From: Paraburkholderia acidipaludis NBRC 101816
GTDB taxonomy: Bacteria; Pseudomonadota; Gammaproteobacteria; Burkholderiales; Burkholderiaceae
NCBI RefSeq assembly: GCF_000684975.1
Contig: NZ_BAXZ01000016.1
Span: 136,354-200,353, forward strand
Direction: 5' to 3'
Length of the DNA stretch: 64,000 nucleotides
Positions 50,950-59,991 of the stretch are shown piece by piece; the stretch's first letter is position 1; every line of letters begins with the position of its first letter. The position numbers and the translations under genes were made by a program. Below the pieces are notes generated by a model. It was not told the DNA's origin and searched no databases. It saw only the letters and a list, made by a program, of their open reading frames with translations.

Positions 50950-52056
50950 ATGAAAAAGACTACTGCCGCGCTCGGCGCCGCCCTGCTGGCCCTTTCGGCC
51001 CAGTCGGCTTTCGCGCAAAGCTCGGTTACGCTTTATGGCCTGGTTGACACGGCCATCCGTTATCAGACGAACGCCAACCCGCAGAACGACGGCCTCGCTT
51101 CGATGGTCCAGGGCGTGGAAACGCCTAGCCGCTTCGGCCTGAAGGGCTCCGAAGATCTGGGCGACGGCACGCAGGCGATCTTCAAGTTGGAGAACCAGTT
51201 CAACCTCTTCAACGGCGCACTGCCTCCCGGCGCCCCGCTCTTCTCGCGTAACGCTTACGTCGGTCTGTCGAACAACGTCTACGGTACGGTGACTTTCGGT
51301 TACCAGCAGACGCCGTTCTTCGAGGCGATGGGCAACACGTTCGACCCGCTCACCGTTGCCGACTACTGGCAGGACAGCTGGGCGTATAACCCGATCGGCC
51401 CGTACCTGTTCCAGAGCAACTCGGTCAAGTACAAGAACACGATCGGCGGCCTGCAGATCGAAGCCATGTATGGCTTCGGCGGCGTGGCGGGCAGCGTCGG
51501 CACGAACGAGATGTATGCGTTCACGGCAGAGTACGACGTCGGCGCGCTGCAGACGCTCGTGGGCTTCCAGCAGAACGACGTGAACGGCAAGAAGTTCAAC
51601 GCCCTGAACGTGGGCGCCGTCTACGCGGTGCTCCCGTCGATGAAGCTGCTGGCAGGCTGGCTGCACTATCAGGATCAGACCGGCGGCACCGACATCTACG
51701 AGCAGCAGAGCGGCCTCGCCACCTCGCAGGTCCTGTCGTCGACGTCGAGCCTCCTCAGCCCGAACCGTATCGACGACAACTTCTACGTCGGCACGCAATG
51801 GCAAGTCACGGCGCCGCTGGCTCTGACGGCCGCCGGCTACTACGGTCACGCCCGCAACGCAGTCATGCCCGGCGACACGACGCTCGGCGTAGGTATCAAC
51901 TACTCGGCCACGCTGCTCGCCGAGTACTCGCTGTCCAAGCGCACCGAAGTCTACGGCACCGTCGACTTCACGCACGGCACGGGCGCCTACACCATCGACT
52001 ACCCGGGTCGCAACAACCAGACCGCTGTCGCAATCGGCCTGCGCAACATCTTCTGA
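50950..52056 (+). CDS. Gram-negative general porin (Burkholderia OpcP/OmpC-like)
   Basis: The protein is 368 residues. A signal peptide (MKKTTAALGAALLALSAQSA, cleaved after FA near residue 22) is followed by SSVTLYGLVDTAIRYQTN. This is the typical first strand of Burkholderiales trimeric porins, and SRFGLKGSEDLGDGTQAIFK and SRNAYVGL are further blocks. The chain alternates like a 16-strand barrel and ends in Phe. The ATG at 50950 has GGGGA 5 bases upstream; the longer upstream frame is not part of the protein. It should form a pore for small solutes in the outer membrane. A strong terminator follows at 52101-52137. Confidence 0.93.
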   Translation: MKKTTAALGAALLALSAQSAFAQSSVTLYGLVDTAIRYQTNANPQNDGLASMVQGVETPSRFGLKGSEDLGDGTQAIFKLENQFNLFNGALPPGAPLFSRNAYVGLSNNVYGTVTFGYQQTPFFEAMGNTFDPLTVADYWQDSWAYNPIGPYLFQSNSVKYKNTIGGLQIEAMYGFGGVAGSVGTNEMYAFTAEYDVGALQTLVGFQQNDVNGKKFNALNVGAVYAVLPSMKLLAGWLHYQDQTGGTDIYEQQSGLATSQVLSSTSSLLSPNRIDDNFYVGTQWQVTAPLALTAAGYYGHARNAVMPGDTTLGVGINYSATLLAEYSLSKRTEVYGTVDFTHGTGAYTIDYPGRNNQTAVAIGLRNIF

Positions 52057-52100
52057 TGACGCGGTCCGGCCACGCGCCGGACCTGTCGTGCCAGAAAACG

Positions 52101-52137
52101 AAAACCGCACACGCCTTCGGGCGTGCGCGGTTTTTTT
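52101..52137. terminator. Rho-independent terminator after the porin gene
   Basis: AAAACCGCACACGCC at 52101-52115, loop TTCG, then GGCGTGCGCGG at 52120-52130 and seven T. The stem has one internal mismatch (A/C). It lies between the porin stop and the convergent lactonase stop at 52177. Leading A residues on the left also allow termination on the minus strand. Confidence 0.9.
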
Positions 52138-52176
52138 ATCAGCAACCGGCAGTCGGCAGCAACGCTGCGGATCGGG

Positions 52177-53457
52177 TCACACGGAAGCGAACGCGATATC
52201 CGAAGGACTGCCAACGGCCACGTAATTGCCGGTGAAGTGCAGCTTGCCGCTCGCCTTGTCGGCCGCGAAGATCGCAATGTGGTCGCTGCGCTGGTTCAGC
52301 GAATAAAGGAAACGCCCCGACGGGTCGAAGCGGATCACGCGCGGATAGTCGCCGCCCGTATGAATCTCGCCGATCCAGTGCACGCGCCCGTCCGCGCCGA
52401 TGCCGAACTGCGCGATCGTGTCGTGCAACCGGTTGGCCACGTAGATGAAGCGGGCGTCGTGCGAGAGCATGATTTCCGATGCGAAACTCGTGCCCTCGTA
52501 GCCCGCCGGCAGCGTCGACACCGACTGAAGCTGCGTGAGCGTGCCATGCGCCGCATCGTAGCCGTAGCAGACGAGCGTGGACGCCTCTTCCGTGACTTCG
52601 TACATGAAGCGCCCGTTCGGATGAAACGCGACGTGCCGCGGCCCCGCGCCGGCCGAAGCCGCGACGAACGGCGGATCGTTCGGCGTAAGCGCGCCGCTTG
52701 CCGCGTCGAACTTCCAGACATAGGTGCGATCGACGCCAAGGTCGGTCGAGATCGCGAAACGGCCATCGGGCGAAGGCACGATCGTATGCGCGTGCGGGCC
52801 GTCGTGGTCGCTGATGGCGAAGCTGCCCGGCACGCCTTCGGCCGCATGCTCCGCGCCCGCCGGCGCCTGCGGAGCCTGCACGGAAACCGCTTCGCCCAGC
52901 GCGCCGTCGCCGCCCACCGGCAGCACGGCCACGCTGCCGCTCACGTAGTTCGCCACCAGCAGAAAGCGGCCATTGGGATGCAGGCTCAGATAGACCGGCC
53001 CGGCGCCCTGCGAGTTGACGGTGCCGATCCGGCGCAGTTCGCCCGTACCCGGTTCGATGGCATACGAGCTCACCGAGCCGTTCGTCGTGCCGTTGTAGTT
53101 CTTCACCTCGCTCACGCTGAAGAGAAAGCGTTGTTGCGGGTCGACGGCGAGCGCGCTCGGGTTCTCGATACCCTGCACGGCCGGCAGGGCTTCGAGCTTG
53201 CCGGTCGCGCGATCCACGCGAAAGCGATGGATGCCGAGCCCATGCGGCGTGTACGTGCCCACATAGGCGAAGAGCGCGTTGCCGTCCTGCTCCGCCTGCA
53301 TGGACGCGGCGCTCTTGCTGGCCGCGCGCGCCGGCTGTGCGCCCGCGAAGGTGCCCATGGCGGACGCCGTCGCCATGGCGCTCACGCCTTTGAGCCACAC
53401 GCGCCGCGCCGCCGAACCGGGGAAGCCCGGGATCTCGAGATGCCCGATTTTAGTCAT
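52177..53457 (-). CDS. lactonase-family beta-propeller protein (6-phosphogluconolactonase-like), Tat-exported
   Basis: The protein is 426 residues. SAARRVWLKGVSAMATASAM is a twin-arginine-type signal. The mature part is a seven-bladed beta-propeller with the family pattern FAYVGTYTPHGLGIHRF, NPSALAVDP, GPVYLSLHPNGRFLLVANY, HAHTIVPSPDGRF, GPRHVAFHPNGRFMYEV and YPRVIRFDPSGRFLYS. This is the Pfam lactonase family, in which Pgl and muconate cycloisomerase-like proteins occur; a role as a sugar lactonase or a related carboxylic-acid lactonase is likely. Export argues against the cytoplasmic pentose-phosphate step. It lies alone between the porin and TRIC genes. Confidence 0.88.
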   Translation of the reverse strand: MTKIGHLEIPGFPGSAARRVWLKGVSAMATASAMGTFAGAQPARAASKSAASMQAEQDGNALFAYVGTYTPHGLGIHRFRVDRATGKLEALPAVQGIENPSALAVDPQQRFLFSVSEVKNYNGTTNGSVSSYAIEPGTGELRRIGTVNSQGAGPVYLSLHPNGRFLLVANYVSGSVAVLPVGGDGALGEAVSVQAPQAPAGAEHAAEGVPGSFAISDHDGPHAHTIVPSPDGRFAISTDLGVDRTYVWKFDAASGALTPNDPPFVAASAGAGPRHVAFHPNGRFMYEVTEEASTLVCYGYDAAHGTLTQLQSVSTLPAGYEGTSFASEIMLSHDARFIYVANRLHDTIAQFGIGADGRVHWIGEIHTGGDYPRVIRFDPSGRFLYSLNQRSDHIAIFAADKASGKLHFTGNYVAVGSPSDIAFASV

Positions 53458-53526
53458 CGTCTGCCGTCTCCTGAACAGAAAGCGCCATCGTACACGCGCA
53501 GGAGACTCAGCGGTTCGCCAGCCGCC

Positions 53527-54255
53527 TCAGCGCGGCACGTCATGCCGCTCGTCCGCGGCGGTCGAAGTTCGCGCCGCGGGCGCCTCGCGCGGCTTCCCCG
53601 GTTCGCGCAGATGAAACACGGGCAAGCGCCAGCCGTAGTACAGCGAGGCGAGCCGCAGCAGCACGCAGGCGACGGTGGCCACCCATGGCGTCCAGAACGA
53701 CGACCAGCCAAGATACGTGAGCCCCACCTGCAGCGACGCGCCGAGCAGCGCGGCCGACGCATAGATCTCGCGTTCGAGAATCGCGGGCACGCGCGAAAGC
53801 AGGATATCGCGCAGCACGCCGCCGCCCACCGCGCTCACCATGCCGAGTGCAATGGCAGTTTCCGCGCTGTCGGTCCAGATCCACGTTTTCTGCGCGCCGG
53901 CTACCGCGAACAGGCCGAGCCCGATCGCGTCGAAGAACAGCACCGGGTGGCGCAGGCGCCGCACCTGCGGATAGGCGGCAATGGTCAGCACCGCCGCCAG
54001 CAGCGTCACGGCAAGATAGGCCCAGTTCGACAGCCCAGCGGGCGGAATCGCGCCGATGCAGACATCGCGCAGAATACCGCCGCCGCAAGCCACCATGAAG
54101 GTCACGACGACGATACCGAACAGGTCGAGGCGGCGCTGCCGCGCGGCCACCGCGCCCGAGATGGCGAAGGCGAACGTGCCGATCAGATCGAGTGCCGTGT
54201 ACGCCGTGTGAGCGTTCATATGCGCGCTCACGTGCGCGCTCAGGTCTGGGTTCAC
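53527..54255 (-). CDS. TRIC-type (UPF0126/YicG-like) cation channel family protein
   Basis: The 242-residue inner-membrane protein has seven predicted spans, in two related halves. Each half carries a GGG-x-LRD motif: VACGGGILRDVCIGAIPP and VGGGVLRDILLSRVP. This duplicated pattern is the signature of the prokaryotic TRIC (trimeric intracellular cation) channels, probably for K+ or other cations. The ATG at 54255 overlaps the stop of the small upstream gene (ATGA). The C-terminal tail after residue 210 is soluble, basic and Ala/Pro-rich. Confidence 0.9.
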   Translation of the reverse strand: MNPDLSAHVSAHMNAHTAYTALDLIGTFAFAISGAVAARQRRLDLFGIVVVTFMVACGGGILRDVCIGAIPPAGLSNWAYLAVTLLAAVLTIAAYPQVRRLRHPVLFFDAIGLGLFAVAGAQKTWIWTDSAETAIALGMVSAVGGGVLRDILLSRVPAILEREIYASAALLGASLQVGLTYLGWSSFWTPWVATVACVLLRLASLYYGWRLPVFHLREPGKPREAPAARTSTAADERHDVPR

Positions 54256-54386
54256 GCGGCGGCCTCGCGTTCATGGCCCAGCCACGCGGCAACCGCGTAC
54301 AGCATCGTGGCTTCGAGGTCGGGCAAGAGCGCCTCGATGGCGGGCGCGGCGGTTTCCGGCAGCCGTGTTTCGACTTGAGAAGACAT
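54252..54386 (-). CDS. 44-residue hypothetical protein coupled to the TRIC gene
   Basis: This small gene starts at an ATG (54386) with a strong AGGAG 6-7 bases upstream. Its product begins MSSQVETRLPETAAP and has one amphipathic helix (about residues 15-40, LLPDLEATMLYAVAAWLG) and no signal peptide. Its stop overlaps the TRIC start (ATGA), so the two are translationally coupled. The function is unknown; it could be a small partner or a leader peptide whose translation helps that of the channel. Confidence 0.6.
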   Translation of the reverse strand: MSSQVETRLPETAAPAIEALLPDLEATMLYAVAAWLGHEREAAA

Positions 54387-54484
54387 GGGGAGCTCCTTTT
54401 GATGCCGGCTCAAATGCGGGCGTAAATGCTGACGTAATGACGATTCGGGCATGCGCATACCGGGCCAGGCCGGGCGGACCCAGG

Positions 54485-54934
54485 CTACGCCTGCGCCGCG
54501 CCGTCGAGCAGACTGCTCGACAGCTTTTCGAGCAGACGGTCGAGTGTCCTGCGTTCTGTCACGGTGAGCGCCACGGCCAGTTCGGCTTCGAGCTCGGCCC
54601 CGGCCTGCGCCGAGTCACGCGCCACCTTCACGCCCTCGGGCGTCGCGCGAATCGCGACGCTGCGGCGGTCCTCGCGATGCATGCCGCGGCCGATCAACCC
54701 GCGCGACTCCAGTTCGGCCAGCGTTTTGGACAGCAGCGTCTTTTCGATCAGCGCCTGTTGCGAGACGGCCTTGGGCGTGATGCCAGGTTCACCGCAGACG
54801 ATGCGCAGCACGCGCAGCGCGCGCACGTCGAGCCCCCAGCGCTCGCGGTAAACGGCGTTGGCGCGCTCGCACAGAAGCGCGCTCGTGAGATCGAGCCGGA
54901 AGGTGAGGAAATCGGCGTACGAGGCGGTAGACAA
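54485..54934 (-). CDS. MarR-family transcriptional regulator
   Basis: The protein is 149 residues from a TTG start at 54934, chosen because GGGAG lies 7 bases upstream; a TTG two codons earlier is too close. LDVRALRVLRIVCGEPGITP and SQQALIEKTLLSKTLAELES, with a following HREDRRSVAIRATPEG wing, form the winged helix-turn-helix. The C-terminal helices (TERRTLDRLLEKLSSS) make the dimer. It lies about 100 bases before the TRIC pair on the same strand and may control it. The ligand is unknown. Confidence 0.85.
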   Translation of the reverse strand: MSTASYADFLTFRLDLTSALLCERANAVYRERWGLDVRALRVLRIVCGEPGITPKAVSQQALIEKTLLSKTLAELESRGLIGRGMHREDRRSVAIRATPEGVKVARDSAQAGAELEAELAVALTVTERRTLDRLLEKLSSSLLDGAAQA

Positions 54935-55004
54935 GCGCAAGCTCCCGTTGCGCGGCGGGCTGAACCGTCGACGCAGCGAACTATAGTCAAAGTAGTTGAA
55001 AGTT

Positions 55005-55970
55005 TCAACTATCCGGCTCGGTGCGATCCGCTCCGGCCGCCTTCCCGTCGGGCTCCGCGGAGGCCATGTAGGCCATTCCCGCTTCGTCGTAGAGGTTGTA
55101 GATGAGATGGAGCATGCGCGTGACGTCCTCGGACTCGTCGAGCAGCCGCATGCTCATGATGATCGGCGAAACGAGCCTGGGGTCGTCCAGCTCTTTGTAG
55201 AGGATGTCGTCGCGCTTGAGGCCGTGCACGCTGCTCGGCACGATCGAGATGCCTTCTCCCGCGGCGACGAGCCCGAGCGCGATCTGCAGTTCGCGCGTTT
55301 CGTAGATGCGATGCGGCTCGAGCGAGCGGTCGTGAAAGGCGGCCAGCACCTGGTCCGCATAGCTCGGACGCGGCGCCTTCGGGAAAATGATGAGCGTCTC
55401 GCTGAGGAGGTCGGTGAGCGAGAGCACCGGCTTGGCCTCGATGAGCGGATGCCCGAGCGGCAACGCCACGATCATGCGCTCCTCGCGCAGCACCACGCGC
55501 CGGATGCTGGGATCTTCGAGCCGCAGGCGCCCGAAGCCCACGTCGATGCGGCCTTCCTTGAGCGCCTTGATCTGCTCCATCGTGGTCATTTCGTGCAAGC
55601 TCAGCTCGACAGCGCCGTTCTCCTGACGAAAGCGGCGAATGATTTTGGGCAGCATGCCGTAGAGCGTCGAGCCGACGTAGCCGATAGAAAGATTGCGTTC
55701 GATCTTGCCGACGCGCCGCGTCATCGATTCGAGTTCGGCGCTCTGCGCAAGCAGCTGGATCGCGTGCGAATAGAAGAAGCGGCCCGTGTCGGTGAGCTTG
55801 AGCGGCCGCGAATTGCGCTCGAAGAGCTGGACCCCGAGCACCTCTTCGAGTTGCTGGATCTGGCGCGAGAGCGGCGGCTGGGCAATATGCAGGCGCTGGG
55901 CGGCACGCGTGAAATTGCGCTCTTCGGCTACCGCCACGAAATAGCGCAGGTGTCGCAGCTCGATGTTCAT
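55005..55970 (-). CDS. LysR-family regulator of the CatR/BenM type
   Basis: The protein is 321 residues and starts MNIELRHLRYFVAVAEERNF, the typical CatR/BenM/CatM N terminus; TRAAQRLHIAQPPLSRQIQQ is the recognition helix. The effector domain has GISIVPSSVHGLKRDDILYK near residue 240. In homologs, cis,cis-muconate and benzoate are the inducers. It lies directly downstream of benD on the same strand, about 200 bases away. A canonical CatR-type site lies before catB at 62550-62564. It is therefore the likely activator of the cat-ben genes; benM or catR would be the fitting name. Confidence 0.88.
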   Translation of the reverse strand: MNIELRHLRYFVAVAEERNFTRAAQRLHIAQPPLSRQIQQLEEVLGVQLFERNSRPLKLTDTGRFFYSHAIQLLAQSAELESMTRRVGKIERNLSIGYVGSTLYGMLPKIIRRFRQENGAVELSLHEMTTMEQIKALKEGRIDVGFGRLRLEDPSIRRVVLREERMIVALPLGHPLIEAKPVLSLTDLLSETLIIFPKAPRPSYADQVLAAFHDRSLEPHRIYETRELQIALGLVAAGEGISIVPSSVHGLKRDDILYKELDDPRLVSPIIMSMRLLDESEDVTRMLHLIYNLYDEAGMAYMASAEPDGKAAGADRTEPDS

Positions 55971-56170
55971 GACTGTGAAATTTCGTCCCGCTTCTGGTTC
56001 GGTCTTGTTCCGCCGTGTTGCAATGTCAGGCCCAGCCTGGCGAAAATAGTTTAACTCATTGCTTTATCGACCGAACCTGCCGGCGTGCCCGCAAACTCGC
56101 GTGGCGCTTCGCCATGCGTTTCTTTGGACAAGTGCCGGCTCGTCAACACGCGAACGCGCCGCGTCGCGAA

Positions 56171-56971
56171 TCAACCCGTGTCGCCGCCCGCCACCGGCAA
56201 CACCGAGCCGGTGATATAGCTGGCCTCGTCCGACGCGAGGAACAAGATAGGTGCGACCTGTTCGTCGATGCTGCCGTAGCGCTTGAAAAACGTCGATTCG
56301 GTAACCTGCTGCACCGCTTCGCCCATCCAGGCCCTTTCTTGGTCGCTGTCGCCGGCCGCATTGCGCGGCACGCGCCGCGGGGGAGCGCTGGTGCCGCCCG
56401 GCGCGGTGGCGACCACGCGAATATTGCGTTGCGCGTATTCCATCGCCAGCGACTGCGTGAGCGCATTGACGCCGCCCTTGGCCGCCGAGTACGGCACCCG
56501 ACGAATGCCGCGCGTGGCGTTGGACGAAATATTGACGATGGTTCCGCCTCCACGCGCCAGCAGATGCGGCAGCACGGCATGACAGGTGTAAAGCGTGGGC
56601 ATCAGCGAACGGCGGATTTCGGCGTCGATCTGCGCCGGTTCGAACTCCGCGAACGGACGCATGCGTATCGCCCCGCCCACGCCATTGATCAGGATATCGA
56701 TGCATCCAAATCGCTGCGCGGCGAATGCCATCGCCGCTGCCGCGCCGTCGTAGGTTTCGAGGTCGGCAACGAATCCCGCGGTATCCGCCGTCGTTCCCAT
56801 ACGCCCCGCTTCGGCCGCTACTTCCGTCGCCACTTCGGCGACGAAATCGGCGCGATCGACCAGCAGCACCCTGGCGCCTTCGGCGGCCGCGCGCAGCGCA
56901 ACACCGCGACCGATGCCCTGCGCCGCGCCCGTGACCACCATGACCTTGCCTGAGAATCGCTGCATGGTCAT
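56171..56971 (-). CDS. benD: benzoate cis-diol dehydrogenase (1,6-dihydroxycyclohexa-2,4-diene-1-carboxylate dehydrogenase)
   Basis: The 266-residue SDR converts the benzoate cis-diol to catechol with release of CO2 and formation of NADH. VVTGAAQGIGRG is the nucleotide motif, INGVGGAIRMRPFAEF follows strand 4, and NISSNATRG with YSAAK supply Ser, Tyr and Lys. The ATG at 56971 overlaps the benC stop (ATGA). The order benA-benB-benC-benD on the same strand, with catBCA in front, fixes the identity. A C-terminal insertion of about 20 residues (PPRRVPRNAAGDSDQERAWM) resembles BenD proteins. Confidence 0.93.
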   Translation of the reverse strand: MTMQRFSGKVMVVTGAAQGIGRGVALRAAAEGARVLLVDRADFVAEVATEVAAEAGRMGTTADTAGFVADLETYDGAAAAMAFAAQRFGCIDILINGVGGAIRMRPFAEFEPAQIDAEIRRSLMPTLYTCHAVLPHLLARGGGTIVNISSNATRGIRRVPYSAAKGGVNALTQSLAMEYAQRNIRVVATAPGGTSAPPRRVPRNAAGDSDQERAWMGEAVQQVTESTFFKRYGSIDEQVAPILFLASDEASYITGSVLPVAGGDTG

Positions 56972-57990
56972 GCCGCCTTCGGCGCAACGTTGGGCGTGAA
57001 CTTCTCGTAGTGGAAGCTGTTGGGTGTTACGCCTTCGTCGTCGAAATGCTTGCGCACGGCGTCGACCATAGGCGGCGGCCCGCACAGATAAACGTCGACG
57101 TCGACGTCGTTCAGCGCGTCCGCCGGGATGTGCTGCGTCACCCAGCCCTTGCGCGGATGGCTCGAAGCCGCGTCGGCCACGACGGTCGCGTAGCTGAAAT
57201 TCGCCAGCTTCGCCGTGTACGCCTCGATCGCCTCGACCTGCACGAGGTCGAGGTCGCGCGTCACGCCATAGATCAGATGCACTTTTTGCTGCGAACCGGC
57301 GCGCGCCAGCACCTCGAGCATCGAAAGGAACGGAGCGAGGCCCGTGCCGCCGGCGAGGAACAGCAGCGGCCGCTGCACGCCGCGCAGATAAAAGCTGCCG
57401 AGCGGCCCAGTCAGATCGAGCTTGTCGCCCGGCTGCGCCGATTCGAGCCAGCCGCTCATCACGCCGCCGGGAATCTTCTTGATCAGAAAGCTGACGCGCG
57501 ATTCGCCCGGCGCAGAAGAAAAGGAATACGAACGATGCTGGCCGCTGCCCGGCACGTCGATGTTGACGTACTGGCCGGGCAGAAACACCGGTGCGTTCGC
57601 CTCCACGTCCAGTTCGAGCACGATGGCCGCGTCGTTGTGCGGCTCGACTTTCGCCACGCTCGCGCCGAACTTGCTTTGCCCGGTCTTGCACACGGCGGAC
57701 GCGGCCGGCACGGCAATCACGCAGTCGCTCTGCGGCACCATCTGGCAGGTGAGCACGAGGCCGCCGTCCTTCTCGTCCTCGCTCAGCGCGTCTTCGATAT
57801 AGTCGTCGCCGAGGTCGTAACGCCCGCTTTCGGCGCGGCACTTGCAGGTGCCGCATACGCCGTCCGAGCAATCCATCGGCAGATTGATCCGGGCGCGGAA
57901 CGCGGCGTCGAGAACCTTCTCGCCGGCCTTGCATTCGATAAAGCGCGTCACGCCGTCTTCGAAGTTCAGCGCAATCTTGTAACTGGACAT
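56968..57990 (-). CDS. benC: benzoate 1,2-dioxygenase reductase component
   Basis: The 340-residue electron-transfer protein passes electrons from NADH to BenAB. An N-terminal plant-type [2Fe-2S] ferredoxin domain has C41, C46, C49 and C82. An FAD domain (HRSYSFSSAP) and an NAD domain (LFLAGGTGLAPFLSML; YLCGPPPMVDAV) follow. The ATG at 57990 has GGAGG 4 bases upstream. It follows benB by 41 bases and overlaps benD by 4 bases. Length and domain order agree with BenC. Confidence 0.95.
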   Translation of the reverse strand: MSSYKIALNFEDGVTRFIECKAGEKVLDAAFRARINLPMDCSDGVCGTCKCRAESGRYDLGDDYIEDALSEDEKDGGLVLTCQMVPQSDCVIAVPAASAVCKTGQSKFGASVAKVEPHNDAAIVLELDVEANAPVFLPGQYVNIDVPGSGQHRSYSFSSAPGESRVSFLIKKIPGGVMSGWLESAQPGDKLDLTGPLGSFYLRGVQRPLLFLAGGTGLAPFLSMLEVLARAGSQQKVHLIYGVTRDLDLVQVEAIEAYTAKLANFSYATVVADAASSHPRKGWVTQHIPADALNDVDVDVYLCGPPPMVDAVRKHFDDEGVTPNSFHYEKFTPNVAPKAA

Positions 57991-58031
57991 GGAACCTCCT
58001 CCAACTCCCCTCAGGGATCTAACGTTCGACG

Positions 58032-58520
58032 TCAAACGTGATAGACGTCGAGTACCTGCCGGATGTAGTCGTTCTTCAGCACGATCTTCTTATAGGCAAT
58101 CAGCAAATCGTCGCCGGCCCGGCGCAACGTGACGAACATCGTTCCGAAGAACTGATCGTTCGTTCTGTAGCGATGGCTGAGGGTGTGGAAGTTGTAGCGC
58201 ACGTCCACTTCGTCGCCGCGATCGGCCAGCACTTCCACGTTGGTGACGTTGTGGCTCGTGCGCGGCTCGGGTGTCGATGCGCCGCTGCGCTCGGTCTTGA
58301 TGCGAAAGACGCGATCTTCCAGCCCGCCCCGGTCGGGGTAGTACATCAGCGAGATCTGGCTCTCGTGATCGTCGGTCAACTGGTCGTCGTCGTCCCACGC
58401 CGGCATCCAGTACGTGACGTCCTCGGCATAGCAGGCCAGCCATTCGTCCCACTGGCGATCGTCGAGCAGGCGCGCTTCGCGGTACAACACCGCGCAGATG
58501 GTTTGGTAATCGAAGCTCAT
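58032..58520 (-). CDS. benB: benzoate 1,2-dioxygenase small (beta) subunit
   Basis: The protein is 162 residues, the usual length of BenB. It has the cystatin/NTF2-like fold of ring-hydroxylating dioxygenase beta subunits: FLYREARLLDDRQWDEWLA-type start (here VLYREARLLDDRQWDEWLAC), YAEDVTYWMPAW, TSHNVTNVEV and RRAGDDLLIAYKKIVLKNDY. It forms the alpha3beta3 enzyme with BenA. The ATG overlaps the benA stop (ATGA). Confidence 0.94.
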   Translation of the reverse strand: MSFDYQTICAVLYREARLLDDRQWDEWLACYAEDVTYWMPAWDDDDQLTDDHESQISLMYYPDRGGLEDRVFRIKTERSGASTPEPRTSHNVTNVEVLADRGDEVDVRYNFHTLSHRYRTNDQFFGTMFVTLRRAGDDLLIAYKKIVLKNDYIRQVLDVYHV

Positions 58521-59875
58521 GCTACGGTTTCCTCACGTTCCTTCTTCAGCGCGCCACGCATCGTGCGCGCCCAGTATTCGTGCTGACACACGAAGAGACC
58601 TTCGTCCTCGCTGCGCTCGCCCGAAATGAGCGGCTTGAGGCCCATCTTCTGCGCATTGGCGTCCGCGCCTTCCACCCACAACGGCGCGCCGCGCGACAGG
58701 TCGTTCCACATCGCCGTGATGCCGGCATAACCGGACTGGCAGGCGCGGAACTCCTCCAGATCGTCGGCCGTACCCATGCCCGAGACGTTGAAGAAGTCCT
58801 CGTACTGGCGCACCCGAATCGCACGATCGACGGCACTCTCGCCCTTCGGGGCGAAGCAGAAAATGGTGACCTCGGTCTTGTCCACGCTGATCGGCCGCAC
58901 CACGCGAATCTGCGTGCTGAACTGATCCATCAGGAACACGTTCGGATACACGCAGAGGTTGCGCGTCTGGTTGACGATGAAATCCGCCTTCACTTCGCCC
59001 ACGCGAGCGCAAATTTCGTCGCGCTGCCGATAGACCGGCCGCACTTCCGGATTCATCGTCTGCGTCCACAACAGGATGTGGCCATGGTCGAAGCCGTAGA
59101 CGCCCGCCACCGACTTGCTCCAGCTGTTCGCGTCCACCGCCTGCGTGCCGTCTTCCTTGCGCCGCCCCATCGTCGCGGCGTAATTCCAGTGCACGGTGCT
59201 GACGTGGTAGCCGTCGCAGCCGTTCTCCATCTGCATCTTCCAGTTGCCGTCGTAGACGTACGAGGAGTTGCCGCGCAGCACTTCGATCCCATTCGGCGCC
59301 TGATCGACGATCTGGTCGATGATCACCCGCGCTTCGCCCAGGTAGTCTTCCAGCGGCATGGCATCCGCATTGAGACAGCCGAACAGGAAGCCACGATAGC
59401 TCTCGAAGCGTGCCACCTTCTTCAGGTCATGCGAGCCGTTCGTGTTGAACTGCACGGGATATTCGGTCGTCTTCTCGTCCTTCACCTTCAGCAGCTTGCC
59501 GGTGTTGGAGAAGGTCCAGCCGTGGAACGGGCACGTGAAGCTGCCCTTGTTGCCGTGCTTGCGCCGGCACAGCATTGCCCCTTTGTGCGCGCAGGCGTTG
59601 ATGGACGCGTGCAGCGCTCCGGTCTTGTCGCGCGTGATGACCACCGGCTGGCGACCGATCCACGTGGTGTAGTAGTCGTTGTTGTTCGGAATCTGGCTTT
59701 CGTGCGCCAGGTACACCCAGTTGCTCTCGAAGATGTGTTTCATCTCCAGTTCGAACAAATCGGCGTTGGTGAAGATATCGCGACGGCAACGGAATACACC
59801 GGCCTCTTTGTCGTCCTGCACCGCCGTGGGGAGCAGGTGATCGAGTTCGTTGGCGTGATCGTGAATGGCGGTCAT
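58517..59875 (-). CDS. benA: benzoate 1,2-dioxygenase large (alpha) subunit
   Basis: The 452-residue catalytic subunit adds O2 to benzoate. The Rieske cluster is held by C95-x-H97 (INACAHKGA) and C115-xx-H118 (TCPFHGW). The mononuclear iron motif is NGCDGYHVSTVHWNY, with two His and the bridging Asp. The ATG at 59875 has an AGAGG sequence 4 bases upstream. It is the first ben gene and follows catA by about 116 bases. The order with catBCA upstream is common in Burkholderia. Confidence 0.95.
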   Translation of the reverse strand: MTAIHDHANELDHLLPTAVQDDKEAGVFRCRRDIFTNADLFELEMKHIFESNWVYLAHESQIPNNNDYYTTWIGRQPVVITRDKTGALHASINACAHKGAMLCRRKHGNKGSFTCPFHGWTFSNTGKLLKVKDEKTTEYPVQFNTNGSHDLKKVARFESYRGFLFGCLNADAMPLEDYLGEARVIIDQIVDQAPNGIEVLRGNSSYVYDGNWKMQMENGCDGYHVSTVHWNYAATMGRRKEDGTQAVDANSWSKSVAGVYGFDHGHILLWTQTMNPEVRPVYRQRDEICARVGEVKADFIVNQTRNLCVYPNVFLMDQFSTQIRVVRPISVDKTEVTIFCFAPKGESAVDRAIRVRQYEDFFNVSGMGTADDLEEFRACQSGYAGITAMWNDLSRGAPLWVEGADANAQKMGLKPLISGERSEDEGLFVCQHEYWARTMRGALKKEREETVA

Positions 59876-59954
59876 GTTTCCTCTCCCTATGCGCGCACCG
59901 GCCCCTGCAGGCAGGGCCTGCATCGGTGTCGAACGGGTCTTGGGGGATTCGAGC

Positions 59955-59980
59955 GGCGGCGGCGCGAGCGCACCGCCGCC
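59955..59980. other. GC-rich hairpin between catA and benA
   Basis: GGCGGCGG at 59955-59962 and CCGCCGCC at 59973-59980 are perfect 8-base arms with a 10-base loop, just after the catA stop. A second small hairpin (CCCTGC/GCAGGG) lies at 59903-59916. There is no T run, so these may protect or process the mRNA rather than terminate it. Confidence 0.4.
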
Positions 59981-59991
59981 GTGTGGGACGG

